Position numbers and translations under genes: made by a program. The notes under the pieces were generated by a model. It was not told the DNA's origin. It was given only the letters and a program-made list of their open reading frames with translations, and searched no databases. From positions 50,027 to 114,026 of the forward strand of contig URAF01000007.1 of NCBI GenBank assembly GCA_900545885.1: 64,000 bases of DNA, given 5' to 3'. Shown here in pieces: positions 59,790 through 64,000 of the stretch (the first letter of the stretch is position 1; each line of letters starts with the position of its first letter). The stretch is from an uncultured Eubacteriales bacterium (lineage in GTDB: Bacteria > Bacillota > Clostridia > Christensenellales > CAG-917).

Positions 59790-60983
59790 TCAAAGTCCGA
59801 GTGTGACTTTCACCGCGGCGTCAATTCCTATAAGTTGAGTGTCCGAATGATTGGCACCTTCGGGAATGTCGAATACGCTGTTCAATCCTTCTATGCCGAG
59901 CGACAGCAGGTGTTCGTGTTGTTCGAGTTGTTCGTCGTTAGCGGGCGGATTGACTTCTCCGCCCCAGATTCTTACAACGTTAACGGGTGAATACGTTTTG
60001 CCTCCGAAGTCGGCGACTGCTTGTTCAAACTCGGGCAACCTGCGATTGTAGTATTGCAGATATCCGTTGTCGACAATTACAAAGTTCGTAAACGCGTTAT
60101 TCTCACCTTTCGCAGGGTCGTATTGCGTGAGAAAATAAGCCGCAAGGCCGCCGCCCAGCGAATGCCCGAGAATCGTGCTGTCGAGAGGGTCTGTCGAATA
60201 CGCCGCCCTGATGTCGGGCACGAGTCTGTCCGAAATGAACGACGTGTACTCCGCACCGCGTTTGGTATCTCCGCCGAAAACCGTACCCGGCATATACCCG
60301 GGTTCCGTGTCATCGGCAAAACAGAAATCACGCCACCTGCCGCGCAGATGTTCTGTATCCTGCCAAACAATACCGCCGCGCGCAAACGACGGATTGAGAT
60401 AGCCGTACCCGATACCCACCACAATACAATCACCGTCGCCCCGTGCGCAAGCCTGCGAAGCCGCACCCGCCGTAGCCTCGAACAAATTATCGCCGTCGAG
60501 AACGTAAATGACGGGATATTTACCGTTTTCGTCGTAACCTTCGGGCAACCAGATGTCAACCACGATTTTTTGGTCAATGTCGTAGTTGTCACGCATAAAC
60601 GACCGCGAATAAACTTTTCTCGTCACCTCTCCGCAACATATTTCTTCTCCTTTGAGAGGCGCTGCAAGCGCACCGACCGCGCCGAAAACCGCAGCGGAAA
60701 GCACAACGAAAATCACACACCCCGCAATCGCGCCTTTTGCGGCAAGCCGCGCTTTTCTGCTTGCCACAAGGGGAATTATCACTATCGGAATGAGAAGAAG
60801 CGGAACGCATTCCGCAAACACATCAAAGAAAAACCCGAACGCGAGATACATCGCCACCGTAAAAATCACGACGCATACACTGAACACAATTTTCAACGTT
60901 TTTTGCTTTTTGCTCTCCTGTTCGGTGCACTTTTGCTCTTTTGGTTTTCTTGCGCCTTTTTCGTACTTTTCGAAACCAGCCAT
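59790..60983 (-). CDS. Membrane-anchored alpha/beta-hydrolase esterase (esterase D-like)
   Basis: 397 residues. A basic cytosolic start, then three TM segments (about 30-50, 58-75 and 85-105) and an extracytoplasmic esterase domain: VDIWLPEGYDENGKYPVIYVLDGDNLF, the nucleophile Ser in ILGHSLGGGLAAYF, and a likely catalytic His in IPEGANHSDTQ. Resembles the putative-esterase/IroE-like family. SD CAGGAGG. Substrate unknown; monocistronic. Confidence 0.85.
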   Translation of the reverse strand: MAGFEKYEKGARKPKEQKCTEQESKKQKTLKIVFSVCVVIFTVAMYLAFGFFFDVFAECVPLLLIPIVIIPLVASRKARLAAKGAIAGCVIFVVLSAAVFGAVGALAAPLKGEEICCGEVTRKVYSRSFMRDNYDIDQKIVVDIWLPEGYDENGKYPVIYVLDGDNLFEATAGAASQACARGDGDCIVVGIGYGYLNPSFARGGIVWQDTEHLRGRWRDFCFADDTEPGYMPGTVFGGDTKRGAEYTSFISDRLVPDIRAAYSTDPLDSTILGHSLGGGLAAYFLTQYDPAKGENNAFTNFVIVDNGYLQYYNRRLPEFEQAVADFGGKTYSPVNVVRIWGGEVNPPANDEQLEQHEHLLSLGIEGLNSVFDIPEGANHSDTQLIGIDAAVKVTLGL

Positions 60984-61078
60984 ATCTGCCTCCTGCCGAA
61001 ATCATACCGCCGGCACATGGAAAAATACAGAAATAGGCGGTTGCAACACGCCTCGCAACCGACGGTTGCGCGGGAAAT

Positions 61079-61102
61079 AACGGCGGACTGCTGTCCGCCG
61101 TT
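61079..61102. repeat. Perfect inverted repeat overlapping the XRE promoter
   Basis: AACGGCGGAC / GTCCGCCGTT with 4-nt centre TGCT. It ends on the first bases of the -35 hexamer (61101-61106) of the XRE gene. A candidate operator; a hairpin in an upstream transcript is the alternative. Confidence 0.5.
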
Positions 61103-61129
61103 GAATTCGATGACGTTTTGATTTATAAT
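61101..61129 (+). promoter_or_regulatory. Promoter of the XRE-regulator gene
   Basis: TTGAAT (61101-61106), 17-nt spacer, TATAAT (61124-61129), 19 nt before the ATG. Confidence 0.75.
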
Positions 61130-61148
61130 AATTGCGCACGGAGGTATT

Positions 61149-61778
61149 ATGTCGGTTTCCATTTCCGAAAGCTTAACCCGCTTCCGCAAAGCTGCGGGAC
61201 TGACGCAGGAACAACTTGCCGAAAAACTTTTCGTCACACGGCAAGCCGTTTCCAAATGGGAACGCGGAGAAAGTCAACCCGACCTCGACACCGTTGCGGC
61301 ACTTGCGGAACTGTACGGCGTAACCGTCGACGAACTTCTGACGTCCAAAACCGACGTCCCCGAAAAAGTCGCCGTATCGGACCTGCCCGACACGAACGAA
61401 CTCAAACGCGTTCAAAGAAAAAAACTTGCCCGCTCAATGATAGTCTTCGGACTGTTTGAAGCCGCGGTTGTTTGTCTTGCGACAGGCGTCATTTTCACGT
61501 CGCTTGTTCAGTATTCGCCCGACGTATGGATAATCTGGCTTGCCCTGCCCGTCCTCGTGCCGCTTGTATTCGGAATTAGATTTTACGGCGTTTTCGGCAA
61601 AAAATGGTTTTTATACTTCGTAAACGTACCGATAATATGCCTGATTGTGTTTGAAGTGTGTATAACACTCGACCAGAACAACCACGGCGCGTGGCTGTGT
61701 TTCCTGTTCATTCCGCTCTACTACGCCGCCGCCGTTGTCGTCACACTGACCTCGGGAAAGAACAAAACCAAAGACTGA
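61149..61778 (+). CDS. XRE-family regulator with membrane domain
   Basis: 209 residues. HTH_3/XRE domain in residues 5-60 (LTRFRKAAGLTQEQLAEKLFVTRQAVSKWERGE) joined by a charged linker to three or four TM helices (about 97-120, 128-150, 155-175, 180-203). Such membrane-bound XRE proteins may couple membrane or envelope signals to transcription. CGGAGG before the ATG. A perfect inverted repeat overlaps its -35 box, consistent with self-regulation. Confidence 0.88.
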   Translation: MSVSISESLTRFRKAAGLTQEQLAEKLFVTRQAVSKWERGESQPDLDTVAALAELYGVTVDELLTSKTDVPEKVAVSDLPDTNELKRVQRKKLARSMIVFGLFEAAVVCLATGVIFTSLVQYSPDVWIIWLALPVLVPLVFGIRFYGVFGKKWFLYFVNVPIICLIVFEVCITLDQNNHGAWLCFLFIPLYYAAAVVVTLTSGKNKTKD

Positions 61779-61978
61779 CTTCCTTTCACTTTGCGGAAAA
61801 CAGGCGACGGTTTCCCCGCATTTTCGCATAGATTTAATTGACTTTTTTGCTCCCATTTTACGCCCACAATACCCCATCGAAATCATCCGCTCTTGAAATT
61901 TCCGCAGGTTGTGATAATATTTATATATACGGCTGTGTCGCGGGCGGCTTTGCGCCTGCACATGTCAACGGGGGAAAT

Positions 61979-62359
61979 ATGGCATATATCATCGACAAGG
62001 AAAAGTGCGTAGGTTGCGGCTACTGCAAATTTTTGTGTTTGCTAGGAGCCGTTGAAGAACGACGGGAAAACGACCGCGATTATTACGAAATAGCCGCGGA
62101 CAAGTGCGCGGGTTGCGGACAGTGCGCGGATGGCTGTCTGGTCGGCTGTATCTATCCCGCGGAAGGACAACGCAAAATCAAACGCGTTTACATCGACAAG
62201 GAAAAGTGCATCGGTTGCACTCTCTGCAAACGCGGCTGCCCTGCCGACGCTATTGACGGAGTAGTCAAACAACCTTTCGAAATCCGCGAAAACTTGTGCA
62301 TAAAATGCGGCGTTTGCGCGGAAAAATGCAAGAAGGGCGCCGTTGTCGTGGAATACTGA
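61979..62359 (+). CDS. Ferredoxin-like protein with four 4Fe-4S motifs
   Basis: 126 residues. Four C-x2-C-x2-C-x3-C motifs at 10-20, 43-53, 77-87 and 107-117, so up to four [4Fe-4S] clusters in two ferredoxin repeats of the same plan (IDKEKC start in both). C57 is an extra cysteine. Electron carrier for hydrogenase or oxidoreductase steps is likely, but no partner is adjacent. GGGGGAAAT precedes the ATG as a weak ribosome site. A composite hairpin and terminator follow. Confidence 0.85.
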   Translation: MAYIIDKEKCVGCGYCKFLCLLGAVEERRENDRDYYEIAADKCAGCGQCADGCLVGCIYPAEGQRKIKRVYIDKEKCIGCTLCKRGCPADAIDGVVKQPFEIRENLCIKCGVCAEKCKKGAVVVEY

Positions 62360-62412
62360 CAGCATGCGTTAACTCTTTATTATCCGACGTATGACAACGC
62401 TATCAGAATAAA

Positions 62413-62459
62413 CGATAACCATCGTCGATAAATTCCTTATCGTCCAAAGTTGGTTATTG
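62413..62459 (+). other. Nested two-stem hairpin
   Basis: Outer stem CGATAACCA (62413-62421) with TGGTTATTG (62451-62459) and inner stem CGATAA (62426-62431) with TTATCG (62437-62442). It lies between the ferredoxin stop and the terminator, so it is in the 3' untranslated part of that message or a small RNA. Confidence 0.45.
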
Positions 62460-62474
62460 TAGATTTCAGAACAA

Positions 62475-62502
62475 AAAAACCGCGACATTTGTCGCGGTTT
62501 TT
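62475..62502 (+). terminator. Bidirectional intrinsic terminator
   Basis: 12-bp stem AAAAACCGCGAC / GTCGCGGTTTTT with loop ATTT. Serves the ferredoxin gene and possibly the sialidase from the other side. Confidence 0.9.
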
Positions 62503-62655
62503 ATCGTTTTGACAATTCAACTTTCCCTTATTTTCTGTTTTGTCTTTTGGATTGTTGCGGTTTCAACATTTGTACTGCCGCAATCAAACACCATTGCCGT
62601 GCAGGTATATTTATTGTTGGTGCGCCTTGTTTGATTTGTAAGTGTCGGCTTTTCG
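62503..62655. other. Noncoding gap after the sialidase
   Basis: T-rich sequence with no gene, promoter or RNA structure that I can support. Confidence 0.5.
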
Positions 62656-64000
62656 TTATGCCTGCGGCAGATTGAGCACCGCAAACATCAATGCGTCGTT
62701 GTAGTTGACTTTGCCGACTTCGGCAAGCACGTACAGGTTGCCGTTTGAGTCCGAAGTCAGGCAGGAATATCCCGACGCTCCGTTGTAGAGTCCGTATGTC
62801 TGCCAGCTTTCGCCGCGGTCGGTGCTCACTCCGACGGTGAGATTTACGCGGGTGTCGAAAGAGTCGGGGTAACTCATTACGAGCGCGCCCGATTGAGTGA
62901 CCGTCAAAGAACTCATACAAATCGGGCTTCTGAGTGTGGTATCTTCGGTTTTGCGGTACCACGTCTGCCCGCCGTCGCACGAATACGAAAGACGCTGATA
63001 CTGTTCAGGGTGAATGGCACTGCAACCCGTCATATCCCTGACAACCATAACCAGTTCTCCGTCGGGAAGTTCCGCGGCTTCGCACTCGTTGCCCGTACCC
63101 GCGCTTTCGCCTACGTTCCAGTTTGCGCCGTGGTCGTCACTGTACAGCACAAAGGACTCCCCGCCGCTGGACGCAGGTATAATCAATCTGCCTTTATGTT
63201 CGCCGTTTTCGAGCTGTATGCTCTTGCCCGGGCCTATCATAAGCGTATGTTGTCTGACACCGTCCGCACCACCCGAACCGCCGTCGGTTTTCTCAAAACT
63301 GATGTTTATCGGCTCTTCGTTGAGAGTTAAAACCGCGTTTTGGTCGACTGTGTACCTTGCAACAAACGTCTGGTAGTCGTATTTGTCTGCTTTTGTCGCC
63401 GACATATAAGGGAACACAACCAGTCCCGTTTCACGGTCGAGAACGGGAGTCGGGTTGCCGTATTTGCCGACTTCGTCGTCATAGGACAACAACACGCGGA
63501 GTTCGCTCCACGTCTTGCCGCCGTCTGCGGAGGTTTTGTAAACCAGGTCTATACTGCCCGTATCGTGGGCGGAGTTCACTCTGCCTTCCGCGGAAGCAAG
63601 AAGAACGTCGCGCTCGAATTCCGTTCCGTATTTCTCGTTGAGAACGTCTTTGTCAAGGGTGACGAGCGACGGAATTCTGAACGTCGCATATCCGTCTTCT
63701 CCGTTTGCGAAAAGGAACGTCCTGTCGGTCATTACTTCGTCGTTGAAATCGCGGAAACCCTGCGCGTTGAACCAGATTACTCCGACCAGCATTGCCACAA
63801 TCAGCAACACGCAGACTACGAGCGTCATTACGTGTCTTTTGCCGAATATTTGCATTGCCGCGCCCGCCAGCATAATCACGCTTGCCGCGATAAGTATTAT
63901 GCAGGTTGCCGTGTTGAGCATAAGCGGTTGCACAAAGTCGACGACGAGCGAAAACAGTATCAATATTACGAGCATTAAGACCGCCGCCGCAACCGCACCT
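62656..64000 (-). CDS. Membrane-anchored sialidase (exo-alpha-sialidase family), 5' end cut
   Basis: At least 439 residues. Two or three TM helices at the N-terminus, then a six-bladed propeller domain with the FRIP motif (ATFRIPSLV) and four Asp boxes (SADGGKTW, SDDHGANW, SCDGGQTW, STDRGESW). Other sialidase landmarks include NPTPVLD and HTLMIGPGKSIQL. The reading frame stays open to the window end with more hydrophobic residues (AVAAAVLML), so the true start probably lies beyond 64000. Cleaves terminal sialic acid outside the cell if active; a full set of catalytic residues was not verified. Confidence 0.88.
   Translation of the reverse strand, partial: GAVAAAVLMLVILILFSLVVDFVQPLMLNTATCIILIAASVIMLAGAAMQIFGKRHVMTLVVCVLLIVAMLVGVIWFNAQGFRDFNDEVMTDRTFLFANGEDGYATFRIPSLVTLDKDVLNEKYGTEFERDVLLASAEGRVNSAHDTGSIDLVYKTSADGGKTWSELRVLLSYDDEVGKYGNPTPVLDRETGLVVFPYMSATKADKYDYQTFVARYTVDQNAVLTLNEEPINISFEKTDGGSGGADGVRQHTLMIGPGKSIQLENGEHKGRLIIPASSGGESFVLYSDDHGANWNVGESAGTGNECEAAELPDGELVMVVRDMTGCSAIHPEQYQRLSYSCDGGQTWYRKTEDTTLRSPICMSSLTVTQSGALVMSYPDSFDTRVNLTVGVSTDRGESWQTYGLYNGASGYSCLTSDSNGNLYVLAEVGKVNYNDALMFAVLNLPQA

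Noticed and set aside
1..64000. CRISPR arrays, prophage, insertion sequences
   Set aside because: No regularly spaced repeats, integrases, transposases or phage structural genes were seen on either strand.

Overview
The window comes from a spore-forming, fermentative, hydrogen-metabolising member of the Clostridia (Firmicutes), probably an uncultured gut-type lineage. The evidence is a dispersed set of sporulation and germination genes (yabP-yabQ, ypeB-sleB, spoIIR, a SigH-like sigma factor, spo0A), a Rex/AdhE redox module with two [FeFe]-hydrogenase proteins, and Bacillota-type gene order (mrnC-rlmB-sigH; rpsF-ssb-rpsR). Most of the window has moderately high GC and strongly biased codon use, which produces many long spurious antisense reading frames. 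Shine-Dalgarno sequences of the GGAGG type and TTGACA-N17-TATAAT promoters are frequent.

Layout. 1-6300: the start of a type II secretion/pilus inner-membrane protein (cut by the window edge), an unknown two-TM protein, a small Cys protein, a lipoprotein and an AT-rich block of four small membrane proteins. 6563-6639: tRNA-Arg(ACG). 6943-15692: a redox/hydrogen operon with rex, adhE, an APH-like kinase, a thioredoxin-like 2Fe-2S ferredoxin, a sensory-type [FeFe]-hydrogenase with PAS domain, a PP2C/SpoIIE phosphatase and a group-B-like [FeFe] hydrogenase. 15720-24470: an aromatic amino acid operon (aroF-tyrA-aroB-aroA-aroC-pheA-aroE/aroK-aroQ), preceded by a Phe/Tyr-rich leader peptide and an attenuator, that holds every shikimate step plus the Phe and Tyr branch enzymes. 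24749-28234 (minus): unknown membrane protein, ornithine aminotransferase, BioY and a TetR regulator. 28473-32595: an SDR enzyme, a two-component system, a candidate C-rich small RNA and a second protein sharing a C-terminal domain with the one at 27113.

32835-40577: PHP phosphatase plus a short alanyl-tRNA synthetase, a condensation-like acyltransferase, yabP-yabQ, and a cobalamin-riboswitch-controlled DUF4430 lipoprotein with an ECF S component. 40717-44328: germination genes ypeB-sleB divergent from spoIIR. 44430-52230: a transglutaminase-like lipoprotein, mrnC-rlmB-sigH, rpsF-ssb-rpsR, a zinc-ribbon protein and a ComEC-like exported beta-lactamase-fold protein. 52281-64000: proS, an acidic zinc-ribbon protein, spo0A, a three-gene surface/coat-like module (two DUF11 proteins and a 21-cysteine protein), an esterase, an XRE regulator, a four-cluster ferredoxin and a membrane-anchored sialidase cut by the window edge.

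The features most worth follow-up are the Phe/Tyr attenuator, the C-rich small RNA with an anti-Shine-Dalgarno loop, the DUF11/Cys-rich module, two apparently leaderless genes with identical promoter geometry, and the mirror-image promoter between sleB and spoIIR. No CRISPR array, prophage or insertion sequence was seen.
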